A stretch of DNA of 50,432 nucleotides from Bog-159 sp049516155 (GTDB lineage Bacteria > Acidobacteriota > Terriglobia > Bryobacterales > Bryobacteraceae). Shown here one piece after another: positions 15,918 through 24,329 of the stretch. Under the pieces are notes generated by a model that worked only from the letters and a program-made list of their open reading frames with translations, was not told the origin of the DNA and searched no databases. Made by a program: the position numbers and the translations under genes. The DNA is taken from assembly GCA_049516155.1 (NCBI GenBank), contig JBEKTJ010000021.1, positions 1 through 50,432 on the forward strand, written 5' to 3'. How positions within the stretch are numbered: position 1 is the stretch's first letter; every line of letters starts with the position of its first letter.

Positions 15918-17313
15918 GCGCCCCCGGCGCGTGCTGCTGACGCTATTGGCGCCGGGAATCCTGGTCTCTCAGATGGCCTCCCGGCTGGCGGCCCAAGCGG
16001 CTTCCCCCGATCTCCGGCAAGTCGATCTCGGGCAAATTATGGAACGCCTTGACCGCTTGGAAAAGCAAAATCAGTCGTTGGCCGAAGAAGTCCATCAACT
16101 GCGCCAGGAATTGGCGGAAACCCGCGGCCAGCCGCAGCCGGCTCCCGGGGCGCCCCCGCTCGACGAGCAAGTCGCCGTGGACCGGAGCCGCATCGAAGAA
16201 CTGGCGCAGAGCAAAGTGGAGGCTTCGCAACACTTCCCCATCCGGGTCACCGGCATGGCTCTCTTCAACGCATTCCTGAACTCGCAAGGCAGCGGCGGAC
16301 AACAGTATCCCTTATTTGCCTGGCCCGGAATCCAATCCAGCGGCGGAGGCAGCTTTTACCAGACCACCATCGGCCTGGACTATTCCGGCCCGCAAATTTT
16401 TGGTGGCGGCAAAGTTCACGGCGACGTCTACATGGATTTCGCGGGCGGCTCCGGCACGCCGCTGGATTTGGGCTTCCGCCTGCGCACCGGCGAGATCGAA
16501 GTCGATTGGGCAAACCAAAGTATCCTGGCCGGCGTCGAGAGCCCCATCTTCGCGCCTCGCGAGCCGGCCTCGCTGGCGCAAGTCGAGTTTGCGCCCCTGT
16601 CAGGCGCTGGAAATCTTTGGCTCTGGACTCCGCAGGTGCGCTTCGAGCAGAAGATCCGCTTCACCGATCAAACCGGCGTACTGGCACAATTCGGCGCGGT
16701 GCAGACCAACCAAGTGCAGGCCTACCAACCGGCGGCGCAATACGCGCCAGTCCCGGAAGTAGCCCGCCCTGGACTGGAAGGCCGTTTCGAATTCTATCAT
16801 CGCTTCGAAGCCTCTCCGGATAGCTCCGCGGGCGCTCCCCGCATCGAAATCGCGCCCGGATTCCACACCAGCGTCACGCACGTGGCTGGCACATCCGTTC
16901 CGTCGAATCTGTTCTCCCTAGACTGGTTCGCGAATCCCGTATCGAAGCTGGAATTCACCGGCGCATTTTTCAGCGGCCAAAACGTGGCGCCCGTGGGCGG
17001 CCTGGAGGGTTTCACGATCCTGCCCTCGGGTGTCGCCATCCCGATACACAGCCGGGGCGGATGGGGCCAGCTGACTCTTCTGGCCACTCCACGCCTCTCG
17101 TTCCACCTTTTTTCCGGGCTGGAGAATGGCCGCACGGCGGATCTGGCGGTATACGCCATAGGCCGGAACTGGCTGTACGGCGGAAATCTCTACTACCGCC
17201 TGGCGCCCAATGTGCTGCTGGGCGCGGAAGTCTCGCAAGCGCGCACTGACTACTTTGAGGGCAGCTTGCGATTGAACAATCATTATGACTTGGCTCTGGC
17301 GTATTTGTTTTAG
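15889..17313 (+). CDS. Outer-membrane porin-like beta-barrel protein with coiled-coil N-terminus
   Basis: From ATG 15889 the protein is 474 aa. An Arg-rich signal peptide (RRRPRRVLLTLLAPGIL, processed near AAQA) is followed by a coiled coil at about residues 45-80 (IMERLDRLEKQNQSLAEEVH). The rest is alternating beta strands with aromatic ends and closes with a terminal Phe (DLALAYLF), a usual signature for BAM-inserted barrels. The layout resembles coiled-coil-bearing porins of the OprP/O type, but no substrate motif is visible. The start lies inside the receiver gene (29-base overlap), and the 3' end overlaps the cupredoxin gene by 29 bases, so the unit is tightly coupled. Confidence 0.8.
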   Translation: MQCLPIVPRRRPRRVLLTLLAPGILVSQMASRLAAQAASPDLRQVDLGQIMERLDRLEKQNQSLAEEVHQLRQELAETRGQPQPAPGAPPLDEQVAVDRSRIEELAQSKVEASQHFPIRVTGMALFNAFLNSQGSGGQQYPLFAWPGIQSSGGGSFYQTTIGLDYSGPQIFGGGKVHGDVYMDFAGGSGTPLDLGFRLRTGEIEVDWANQSILAGVESPIFAPREPASLAQVEFAPLSGAGNLWLWTPQVRFEQKIRFTDQTGVLAQFGAVQTNQVQAYQPAAQYAPVPEVARPGLEGRFEFYHRFEASPDSSAGAPRIEIAPGFHTSVTHVAGTSVPSNLFSLDWFANPVSKLEFTGAFFSGQNVAPVGGLEGFTILPSGVAIPIHSRGGWGQLTLLATPRLSFHLFSGLENGRTADLAVYAIGRNWLYGGNLYYRLAPNVLLGAEVSQARTDYFEGSLRLNNHYDLALAYLF

Positions 17314-17998
17314 CAGCCTCTGGCTGGCCCCGGCTTGGTGCGGCAGCGTCCAGGGATCCGTGGTGCTCACCGACTCGCGAGACCCGGGTGTTCGCCGTCA
17401 CAATTTCAAGGACGTGGTCGTCTGGCTCGAGCCTGCCGGGGGCGTTGCGCCCCGAAAAATCCCGGCCCGCCATTATGTAATGGAGCAGAAGGACAAGCAT
17501 TTCAAGCCGCATGTATTGGCCATCCCGGTCGGCGCTACAGTGGATTTCCCGAATCTCGATCCCATCTTCCATAACGTGTTTTCCAAGTATGACGGGCAGA
17601 ACTTCGACTTGAACCTCTACCGGCCCAATACCAGCCGCGACGTGGTCTTCAAGCGCCCCGGAATTGTGCGCGTGTTTTGCAACATTCATCCCACCATGAG
17701 CGCAGTGATCGCCGTGTTGGATACGCCCTGGTTCGCGGTCTCGGACGCTGCGGGAAATTTTGAAATGCGGGACGTGCCGCCGGGCAATTACACACTCCAT
17801 ATCTTTCACGAAAGGGCCACCGACGAGACCCTGCGCGCGCTGGTTAAGCCCGTCAGCGTGGAAAATGGCGCACCGCGGGTTGTGCGGGATATCCACATTT
17901 CCGAAACCGGCTACATCCCCGCGCCCCACAAGAATAAGTGGGACAATGACTATCCGCCGGTAATCGACGACCAACCCGCCTATCAGCCGCGGCCATGA
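17285..17998 (+). CDS. Cupredoxin-like periplasmic protein (plastocyanin/methylamine-utilisation-like)
   Basis: This 237-aa protein starts with a short signal peptide (MTWLWRICFSSLWLAPAWCG). The cupredoxin domain at about residues 60-150 has the type 1 copper ligand pattern: His96 in PIFHNVFS, then Cys132, His135 and Met138 in VFCNIHPTMSAVI. A small carboxypeptidase-regulatory-like beta domain follows (GNFEMRDVPPGNYTLHIFHE, 155-174). Such proteins bind copper and may pass electrons or sense copper in the periplasm. It lies between a porin-like gene and a sensor kinase with overlaps or a six-base gap, which suggests a joint role in sensing or uptake. Copper binding is inferred from the ligand set. 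Confidence 0.85.
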   Translation: MTWLWRICFSSLWLAPAWCGSVQGSVVLTDSRDPGVRRHNFKDVVVWLEPAGGVAPRKIPARHYVMEQKDKHFKPHVLAIPVGATVDFPNLDPIFHNVFSKYDGQNFDLNLYRPNTSRDVVFKRPGIVRVFCNIHPTMSAVIAVLDTPWFAVSDAAGNFEMRDVPPGNYTLHIFHERATDETLRALVKPVSVENGAPRVVRDIHISETGYIPAPHKNKWDNDYPPVIDDQPAYQPRP

Positions 17999-18004
17999 CG
18001 GAAA

Positions 18005-19768
18005 ATGACGGGATATGACACGAAAATGATGGTCAGCTTCTCACGCCTGTCGCTGCTGTGGAAGATCCTGCTCTCCACTTCGGTGGCCATCACGCTGCTG
18101 TTCGCGCTCACCGGTTTCATTGTGCTGCGCAACGCCGTCCAAACCACCACCAGCACCATGGAAGACGAGGTTGGCGCGAGCATTCAGGCCTACCAGTCGC
18201 TATGGAAAGCGCGCGCCGACCTGCTCGCTTCCGTGAGCCTGACCTTGAGTCAGATGTCGGACGTGCGCTCCGCTTTCGGCACCAAGGACGACAACACTAT
18301 CGCCGACACAGCTAACGAACGGTGGAAGGGCCTGCACATCGAGAATTCCGTCTTCCTGGTAACGGACGCCGCGGGCAAAGTCATCGCATCGGTGGGCGGA
18401 ATGCCTCTCGCCGGACAGGATGTGCGCAATGCACGGGCCCGCTTCCCGGCACAGGCCTCCGGCTTCCTGGTGCGCGGGGGGCATCTGTACCACACTGTGT
18501 TTACGCCGGTCTACCTGGAAGGCGTGCCGCAGAACGTTCTGGTGACCGGATATGATGTCGACAGCCGGGTCGCCCGGCAACTGAAAGCGGACACTGGCGG
18601 CAGCGAGTTGCTCTTCATTGCCGGCGGCCGGCCTATCGCCTCGTCTCTGAGTCCCGAAGCTGCCCGTGCGCTCGCCTCCGGACTGCCGGCGCGTCCCACC
18701 GTCGATCCGGTCAAAGCCGGCGGTATCGAGTACGCCGCGCGTCCCACGAAACTGCTCGACATCCAAGGCAAGCCGATCGGCGACTTGTGGATTCTACGCT
18801 CGTTCGCGGCCGCCGGGGAGCGGCTGGCCACCCTGCGCCGCAACATCATTTTGCTGTGGCTGCTGGCCGTGGCCGCCAGCCTGGGCCTTACCTACCTGCT
18901 GGCGCGGCGCATCGTCGAACCGCTCAAGGAACTGGACCGCGCGGCCGCCGAGGTCGCCCGCCAGAATTACGATCACCGCGTGAAAGTAGTCAGCCAGGAT
19001 GAACTCGGGCGATTGGCCCGCACCTTTAACGCCATGTGTGCCTCCATCCAGCAGGCGCGCCAGGAACTGATACGGCAGGAGCGCATCTCGACCATCGGGC
19101 GGCTTTCGAGCTCCATCGTGCACGATCTGCGCAATCCGCTGGCGGCGGTTTACGGCGGCGCGGAGATGCTGGTGGATGCCGAATTGACCCCTCCCCAAGT
19201 CAAACGCCTGGCCGCCAATATCTACCGTGCGTCGCGGCGCATCCAGGAATTGCTGCAGGATCTGCTGAACGTCTCGCGCGGCAGCGCCCGCGGGGCGGAA
19301 CTGTGCAAGCTGCGGGAAGTGGCGGCGGCCGGCTGCGAGTCGCTGCGCGCCTCCGCCGAAGCGCAGCATGTCGACGTGCAGATCGGCATTCCGGATGAAA
19401 TCGAACTGCCCCTGGAACGCAACCGCATGGAACGGGTCTTCTCCAACCTGGTGGGCAACGCCCTGGAAATGATGCCAGAGGGTGGCCGCATTCGGATTTC
19501 GGCCGCCGCCCAAGACGGATTCGTGGTGGCGGATGTGCGCGATACCGGCCCGGGCATCGCGCCGGAAATCCGTGGCAGTCTGTTTGAGCCGTTCGTGAGC
19601 GCCGGCAAGAAGAACGGGCTGGGGTTAGGCTTGGCTTTGTCGCGCCAGACGGTGCTCGACCACGGCGGCGACATGTGGGCGGAATTCGAGCCCGCCCACG
19701 GCGCTTGCTTCCGTCTGCGGCTGCCGCTCGCGGAAGTTGCGGGGCGGGCCTCTAGGTCGGTATCCTGA
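18005..19768 (+). CDS. Membrane sensor histidine kinase (Cache-like sensor, HAMP, HisKA, HATPase)
   Basis: This 587-aa protein has a TM at about 20-42 (ILLSTSVAITLLFALTGFIV), a periplasmic sensor region (45-278) that looks Cache-like, and a second TM at 280-300. HAMP follows (RRIVEPLKELDRAAAEVARQ). The H-box has phospho-acceptor His373 in SSIVHDLRNPLA. The ATPase domain shows the N-box (FSNLVGNALEMM), G1 (VRDTGPGIAP) and G2 (GLGLGLAL). It should phosphorylate the receiver encoded at the head of the same operon. ATG 18005 is six bases after the cupredoxin stop; ATG 18026 is an alternative. Its 3' end overlaps the oppositely directed small gene by 17 bases. Confidence 0.93.
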   Translation: MTGYDTKMMVSFSRLSLLWKILLSTSVAITLLFALTGFIVLRNAVQTTTSTMEDEVGASIQAYQSLWKARADLLASVSLTLSQMSDVRSAFGTKDDNTIADTANERWKGLHIENSVFLVTDAAGKVIASVGGMPLAGQDVRNARARFPAQASGFLVRGGHLYHTVFTPVYLEGVPQNVLVTGYDVDSRVARQLKADTGGSELLFIAGGRPIASSLSPEAARALASGLPARPTVDPVKAGGIEYAARPTKLLDIQGKPIGDLWILRSFAAAGERLATLRRNIILLWLLAVAASLGLTYLLARRIVEPLKELDRAAAEVARQNYDHRVKVVSQDELGRLARTFNAMCASIQQARQELIRQERISTIGRLSSSIVHDLRNPLAAVYGGAEMLVDAELTPPQVKRLAANIYRASRRIQELLQDLLNVSRGSARGAELCKLREVAAAGCESLRASAEAQHVDVQIGIPDEIELPLERNRMERVFSNLVGNALEMMPEGGRIRISAAAQDGFVVADVRDTGPGIAPEIRGSLFEPFVSAGKKNGLGLGLALSRQTVLDHGGDMWAEFEPAHGACFRLRLPLAEVAGRASRSVS

Positions 19769-19970
19769 CTACCGCGCCTTTTCGATTCCTGCTCTCCCGT
19801 AAACCGCCGCGCCGCTTTACCCTGACTTCAGCCCTGGCTTCAGCCATCCAGGCGGGTGGGCGCCCCCGCCTTCGGCTCCGGCCCGCAGCTAATCGTTCCA
19901 GGTGCAAAACCGCATCCGCAATTTGATCCCGCTCCGCGCGCAATTCCCCAAGAATTCTTACGATATCCAT
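19752..19970 (-). CDS. Small basic protein with AT-hook-like motif
   Basis: This 72-aa protein has an N-terminal amphipathic helix (MDIVRILGELRAERDQIADA, then VLHLERLA), the basic motif SRRRGRPPAW, and a basic tail. The ribosome site GGAGGAATAATA directly before ATG 19970 is one of the best in the window. GRP cores bind the minor groove in AT-hook proteins, so DNA binding is possible but not shown. Similar short helix-plus-RRGRPP proteins are common in Acidobacteria, function unknown. It overlaps the 3' part of the O-antigen ligase frame by 131 bases and the histidine kinase 3' end by 17. Confidence 0.75.
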   Translation of the reverse strand: MDIVRILGELRAERDQIADAVLHLERLAAGRSRRRGRPPAWMAEARAEVRVKRRGGLRESRNRKGAVVRIPT

Positions 19971-21159
19971 TATTATTCCTCCAAGAAAGTATGTAAGGCA
20001 ATTGACGCTCCGGCTCGCTTGCCAAAGCGCCCAGCAACACAAAGAACCACGCTCCCAAACCCGGCCGCTGCTGGAAAGGATAGTCCACCGCGCAGTGCAC
20101 CCAAACCGCAATCAGGCCGACGCCCCAAAGTGAACGGGCCGCCTTTGGCACGGCCATCACCAGCAACGCAGCCATTAGCAACGCGAACGGCAAGCCGCCT
20201 TCCACGGCCCACTGCATCCAATCGTCGTGCGCCTGATTCACATAGCTGCCGTCGTCAAAAGTCGCATATTGGGGGTAGACCTTCGGCCAGTTTCCCAAGC
20301 CCACACCCAGCCACGGATGGTCTCGGAGCATGTCTTGGGAGGCCATGAAAAACTCGCGCCGGCCCGTTCCTTGGTCCGGCCGCGACAGCCGTCCCCAGAG
20401 CACTTGCCAGCCGGCGACCGCGGTGAAGAGCGTAGCCAGCAGGGCCAACTTGGCGGCGGCATGGGCCACGGCCGCCGTCGAGACGACACCCCGATAAGAT
20501 GCCAGCAGCAATACTGCAATCCCCTCCAGGCACATCAGCAGCGAGCCTGCCCGGGACGCGCCGGCCACCACCGACGCAACCATAGCTGCCGCCATGATGA
20601 GGTAAGGCCACGAATTATTTCGGGCGTGCAGGGCCTGCCAGATCGCTATCGGCAGGATCATTTCCATAAAAGCTGCGTATTGATTCCGGTAAACGAATGG
20701 CCCTAAGACCAGTTCCTTGTATCCGCTCGGAAACAGCCAGAAAATCCTGCCGCCGGAAGTAAACATCTGCAGGGTGGAGAAAACCGCCAGGGCGAAGCCG
20801 AAGAAGAGCGCGAAACGCAAGAACCAGCGTTGCGCCTCGAACTGGCGGAATGCCTGCAGTGCCAGAAAGAATAAGGCCGCGTAAGTACTCCAGTTCAGAA
20901 CCGCTTCCCAGGTTGCCCAGCGGTACACTGTGCGGCCGCAGGCGAGTTGCAGCAGGCCCCAGGCCGCTGCGGCGCCGAGAGGCAATATCCAAAGGGCGCC
21001 TGCAACCGGCGCTGGATGGCGTATGAACTGAACCGCCCAGACGCCTACCCCTGCAAAGACGGCAAACTGAAACAGCGCCCACGCCCAGCGTTCTGGGACC
21101 CACAGCGTCAGCACCGCCCAGCTCAACAGGACGGCCAATAGCGCCGCGCCGCGGGTCAA
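19840..21159 (-). CDS. O-antigen ligase / Wzy-type polymerase family membrane protein
   Basis: This 439-aa protein has about ten hydrophobic segments and a large periplasmic loop. It contains the Wzy_C-type segment SQDMLRDHPWLGVGLGNWPK followed by QAHDDWMQWAVEGGLP, where the conserved His lies. Such proteins polymerise or ligate undecaprenol-linked glycans at the periplasmic face. ATG 21159 overlaps the TPR gene's stop (21156-21159). After about residue 385 the sequence stops resembling the family (IARGAGSNCGCGFAPG and onward). It runs through the ribosome site and first half of the next small gene, so the original stop was probably lost and the tail is a read-through extension. It is the second Wzy-like protein in this operon. 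Confidence 0.85.
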   Translation of the reverse strand: MTRGAALLAVLLSWAVLTLWVPERWAWALFQFAVFAGVGVWAVQFIRHPAPVAGALWILPLGAAAAWGLLQLACGRTVYRWATWEAVLNWSTYAALFFLALQAFRQFEAQRWFLRFALFFGFALAVFSTLQMFTSGGRIFWLFPSGYKELVLGPFVYRNQYAAFMEMILPIAIWQALHARNNSWPYLIMAAAMVASVVAGASRAGSLLMCLEGIAVLLLASYRGVVSTAAVAHAAAKLALLATLFTAVAGWQVLWGRLSRPDQGTGRREFFMASQDMLRDHPWLGVGLGNWPKVYPQYATFDDGSYVNQAHDDWMQWAVEGGLPFALLMAALLVMAVPKAARSLWGVGLIAVWVHCAVDYPFQQRPGLGAWFFVLLGALASEPERQLPYILSWRNNNGYRKNSWGIARGAGSNCGCGFAPGTISCGPEPKAGAPTRLDG

Positions 21160-22367
21160 GGCAACTTCTCCAAAGATAGGCGGCGCAGGAACAGGGTGCC
21201 TTCTATGCGGGTGGTACCGGGCAAGCGGCGATAGCTTAGCGCCAGCCGGGCCAACCTGGTATTCAAGGCTGTAAAATACGATTCGCCAGGCGTCCAGTCC
21301 GCGCTCGACAGCCGCGGCGATGCGCCGCCGAGATCTTTGCCCGTGCGGAAGTCGAAGACGCTCAAGCGCAACCCGCTCTCCACAGGGACTTCGGCCGTGC
21401 GGTACTCGAAGCGCAACCGGTAACGTGCGCCCGGCGCCAGTGGTAGATACTGCGTCAGCGGTTCACACGATTCCGGTTGTCCGCCGTCGAACGCGAACCA
21501 CACATAAGGGGGAGAAACATTGTGGCCGGGTCTTACGCCGGGCAGGGAAGCGAATCGCCATCCGAACCCGCCAGTGCCGGCATCCTCCCGAAAAGCGCCG
21601 TCCGTCAGGGATGCGCCCGTGCCTGGTTCGAGCGCCGGATAAGGCAGCAGCCGCCGCGCGCACAGCGTATTCCAAAGCGACAATGGCGCTTCTACCGAAC
21701 CCGCTTCGAGCTGCCGGTCGCACCACGCCAACAGCACCGGACGGTCGTCCATGGTGGCCAGCGACCCCAGCTTTGCGATGACCGGTTCCGCAGCGTCTGG
21801 ATGGTTTGCCTTGAGCAGAAAGGCAAGATACGGGTTCAGGATCGTCCGGCGTTCCGGTATGGCGCGCTCCAGGATCAAATTGGGATCCTGGCTCATCTTC
21901 CAGCAGAGCTGGAAGATCGGGGTCGGGTCGCCATACGACTTCAGCAGCGCCTCCTTTGCCCACGGCCAGAACCGGCCGGAGTCGGCGCGGCGGCAATAGT
22001 AGTTCGCGAGCGTCCAGCGCGGCTCGAACTTGCGGCTGACATGGGCTGCCTGGAGTAAGGCGCGCTCCGCGCCGTCAAAGTCGCCGCGCATCTCGGCCGC
22101 CAGTCCCAGGCGAACGAAGACTGTGGCGTTGTCCGGGTCGATGGCGGCCGCGGCCGTGAGTGCGGCGGTGGCGTCGCCTCCGGCCGCTTCCGTAATACTG
22201 GCCAGCCGCAGGCGAAGGTCCGCGTTGCCTGGCGCCAGCCGGACGGCACGCGCCACGGAAGCTTCGTCGTTCGCACGCGAGAGACGATCGGCCCACGCGA
22301 TGCGAACCACCCAGCAGGCTGCGGCCATCGCCGCCAATCCGCAGGCCGCCGCCAGCGTACGCCTCAC
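21156..22367 (-). CDS. TPR-containing membrane protein of the polysaccharide operon
   Basis: This 403-aa protein starts with a TM segment (LAAACGLAAMAAACWVVRIAW), then TPR-like helices (ASVARAVRLAPGNADLRLRL, AALTAAAAIDPDNATVFVRL, GDFDGAERALLQAAHVSR). A C-terminal beta-rich domain (about 270-403) looks like a carbohydrate-binding or jelly-roll fold (GARYRLRFEYRTAEV). GTG 22367 overlaps the FecR-domain gene stop as GTGA. O-antigen ligases are often encoded beside TPR proteins that assemble glycan machinery, and here the ligase follows with a four-base overlap. The specific role is inference. Confidence 0.75.
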   Translation of the reverse strand: MRRTLAAACGLAAMAAACWVVRIAWADRLSRANDEASVARAVRLAPGNADLRLRLASITEAAGGDATAALTAAAAIDPDNATVFVRLGLAAEMRGDFDGAERALLQAAHVSRKFEPRWTLANYYCRRADSGRFWPWAKEALLKSYGDPTPIFQLCWKMSQDPNLILERAIPERRTILNPYLAFLLKANHPDAAEPVIAKLGSLATMDDRPVLLAWCDRQLEAGSVEAPLSLWNTLCARRLLPYPALEPGTGASLTDGAFREDAGTGGFGWRFASLPGVRPGHNVSPPYVWFAFDGGQPESCEPLTQYLPLAPGARYRLRFEYRTAEVPVESGLRLSVFDFRTGKDLGGASPRLSSADWTPGESYFTALNTRLARLALSYRRLPGTTRIEGTLFLRRLSLEKLP

Positions 22368-23299
22368 CGGCTGGTGGCTGGCGCCGATGTTCCCTGACCG
22401 GGAAGCGCGTTGGCGGCCGCCAATCCGACTGTGGAGCCGATGGCGGCAACCCCGGCTACGATGGCCACTATCGCACCCGTGGATAGGCCGCCCGCGGCAG
22501 CCCCCGCGGCGGCGCCCGCCACCGCCGCGGCCCCGATCTTCTTCGCCACGGAAGCGCAACCGCCCTTGGCGACCAGCTTCACATCGCTCACGTTGACGAT
22601 CTGGGATGCGCCTGCGACCGTGGGCGCCTGAGAGATGGCGCCGCCGGTAATCTCCACATGGCTGCCCAGGTTGGCGTCCAGACCGGCGCCCTGAAGCTGG
22701 ATGATAACGTTCGTAGTGCCATCCACAATGACAATCTGGCCATCCTTGCGCAGCAGGCAACCGGACACTTTCGTCAACCCCGCGGTCCCCTCGGCTTGCG
22801 GCTCAAAGGCGAGCTCGCGGCCTGTTTCCAGCCGGGCAACCAGCACTCCCTGGCTATTCGATACGCGGACGGAACCCTGGTACGCCGCGACGACGATGCG
22901 GTTCTCCCCGTCCACCTGGACGCGCGCCACCGAGCCGGGAGAGTCCGGCGATACCCGCAAACCGTCGGCTTCGATGCGGTAGTTGACGGACTCCAGTTGT
23001 CCGGTACCTTTTTCAAGCACCAGCCGCGAATCGTAAATACGCGCTCGCGAATCCGATGCCAGCCGCATCGCCACACCGTTACGGAGCTGCAACCGCGAGG
23101 AGGCTTCACTAGTCTCGATCAGGTTGCCATCGAATAAGGTTGCGTTGCCCCATACGCTGGCGTGGTCGACTTGAAAGCCTCCATCCGTGACTGCCAGCCC
23201 GATTGCGGGAGAGGAAGAAAAGCTGAGGCTGACGGTGCCGCAGAGCACCAGGGCAAGTAGCGCCCGATTGGTCAATCCGGAGCTGGAAACGTCGATCAT
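22364..23299 (-). CDS. FecR-domain protein with Gly/Ala-rich C-terminal membrane segment
   Basis: This 311-aa protein has a signal peptide or TM at about 12-35 (ALLALVLCGTVSLSFSS). A FecR-like beta domain at about 45-170 includes NGVAMRLASDSRARIYDSRL, LEKGTGQLES and ENRIVVAAYQGSVRVSN. Near the C-terminus is a long Gly/Ala-rich hydrophobic stretch (about 255-300; AAVAGAAAGAAAGGLSTG then AIVAIVAGVAAIGS). FecR domains outside iron regulation often occur in envelope proteins. The ATG has AGGAG ten bases upstream. Position between the JAMM and TPR genes suggests a surface or envelope role in polysaccharide assembly, but no activity can be assigned. Confidence 0.75.
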   Translation of the reverse strand: MIDVSSSGLTNRALLALVLCGTVSLSFSSSPAIGLAVTDGGFQVDHASVWGNATLFDGNLIETSEASSRLQLRNGVAMRLASDSRARIYDSRLVLEKGTGQLESVNYRIEADGLRVSPDSPGSVARVQVDGENRIVVAAYQGSVRVSNSQGVLVARLETGRELAFEPQAEGTAGLTKVSGCLLRKDGQIVIVDGTTNVIIQLQGAGLDANLGSHVEITGGAISQAPTVAGASQIVNVSDVKLVAKGGCASVAKKIGAAAVAGAAAGAAAGGLSTGAIVAIVAGVAAIGSTVGLAAANALPGQGTSAPATSR

Positions 23300-23345
23300 A
23301 TGGTTGTTCTCCTTTAAAGGGTTGAATTGAATGTTTCCCGGACCG

Positions 23346-24329
23346 TTAGGGTTGGTCCGGTTTCGGTCCGGAGTCTCGGACCATGTACAACAGGATGAGC
23401 AGGAAGCCGGCTATTCCTGCGCCCCAGAGCAAGAACTCCCGCCGCGTCCGCAGCCAGGCTCTCCTGCGTTCTTCCGGCCTTCTATCGGAGTTGGGGCGAA
23501 TGAGATCCATCAGTTCGGAAGCTGTTTTGACAAAAGACCGGGACAGGCATTCCTGGCAGCGGAATGGGTAATATCCGAACGCTCCGCGTAGCCGCTCAAC
23601 CGGATGCATCCGGCGGGACCGCCGAATATGCTTGCTGCCGCACTGCGGGCACACCGGCTGTTCCGGCGCCTGCGGGAGTTTTGCCGGTTGAGGCCGTTTG
23701 GCGGGCACTGCGGCGATGACTGGCTTTCGGATTTCCTGCACCAAAGGTGCGGTCTCGATAACGAATTCTTCATAGCTCGCATCCATGCGCATCGCGCCGG
23801 TGGAATCCCGGAAGAAGAAACCCGCCCGGGTGGCTCTCTCCGCGCTCGGCCGCAGCACCAGCGCGACTTGAAACGGAGCGGCAAAATAGCGGCTGTGAAC
23901 CTGCCGGTCCCGTTCGGAAAGAAAGATCTTGCTGGCCACATGGGAGTGATACCAACCCAGGGGCTGCAGGCCGCTCAAGTCGGGATCTGCCCTATGCGCC
24001 GCGATAAGCTCCAACAGCCGCTTTTCGTCGCTCGCCGAAAGGACGAAACCGGGTCCCATGGCGTGCTCGCAGTAGAGCGGCCTATGCGCCTCAATGCGGA
24101 TAAGGCCCAATTCGCTGCATCCAAACAGGACGCCGCCCGTCTCGCGTTCGCCGCGCGGCGAGTTCAGGGCATTTTCGACTTCCCTGCGGATCTGATCGAG
24201 CACCGCCGCGGAGCACTCAATCCCAAAGGGGCACTGTGGGATGCAAAACATCCGCGTGCCGGCTTTCGTCTCGTGACCTTGTACTTGATTAGGGACCATA
24301 CCGTGGGCGCACGCCTTAGTACGCGCCAT
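23346..24329 (-). CDS. JAMM (JAB1/MPN) metalloprotease-domain protein with zinc ribbon and C-terminal TM
   Basis: This 327-aa protein carries a full JAMM zinc motif: Glu63 in ETGGVLFG and the H-x-H-x10-D set in GWYHSHVASKIFLSERD (His128, His130, Asp141, with Ser138). The MPN core spans about 40-190. A four-Cys zinc ribbon follows (CPQCGSKH at 227-230, CQEC at 258-261), then a basic stretch and one TM (about 299-316), giving a predicted tail-anchored protein facing the cytoplasm. JAMM enzymes remove ubiquitin-like or sulfur-carrier tails, or cleave other peptides. The target here is unknown. The start at ATG 24329 overlaps the wbaP gene by 14 bases; ATG 24299 or 24251 would also keep the domain. 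Confidence 0.82.
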   Translation of the reverse strand: MARTKACAHGMVPNQVQGHETKAGTRMFCIPQCPFGIECSAAVLDQIRREVENALNSPRGERETGGVLFGCSELGLIRIEAHRPLYCEHAMGPGFVLSASDEKRLLELIAAHRADPDLSGLQPLGWYHSHVASKIFLSERDRQVHSRYFAAPFQVALVLRPSAERATRAGFFFRDSTGAMRMDASYEEFVIETAPLVQEIRKPVIAAVPAKRPQPAKLPQAPEQPVCPQCGSKHIRRSRRMHPVERLRGAFGYYPFRCQECLSRSFVKTASELMDLIRPNSDRRPEERRRAWLRTRREFLLWGAGIAGFLLILLYMVRDSGPKPDQP

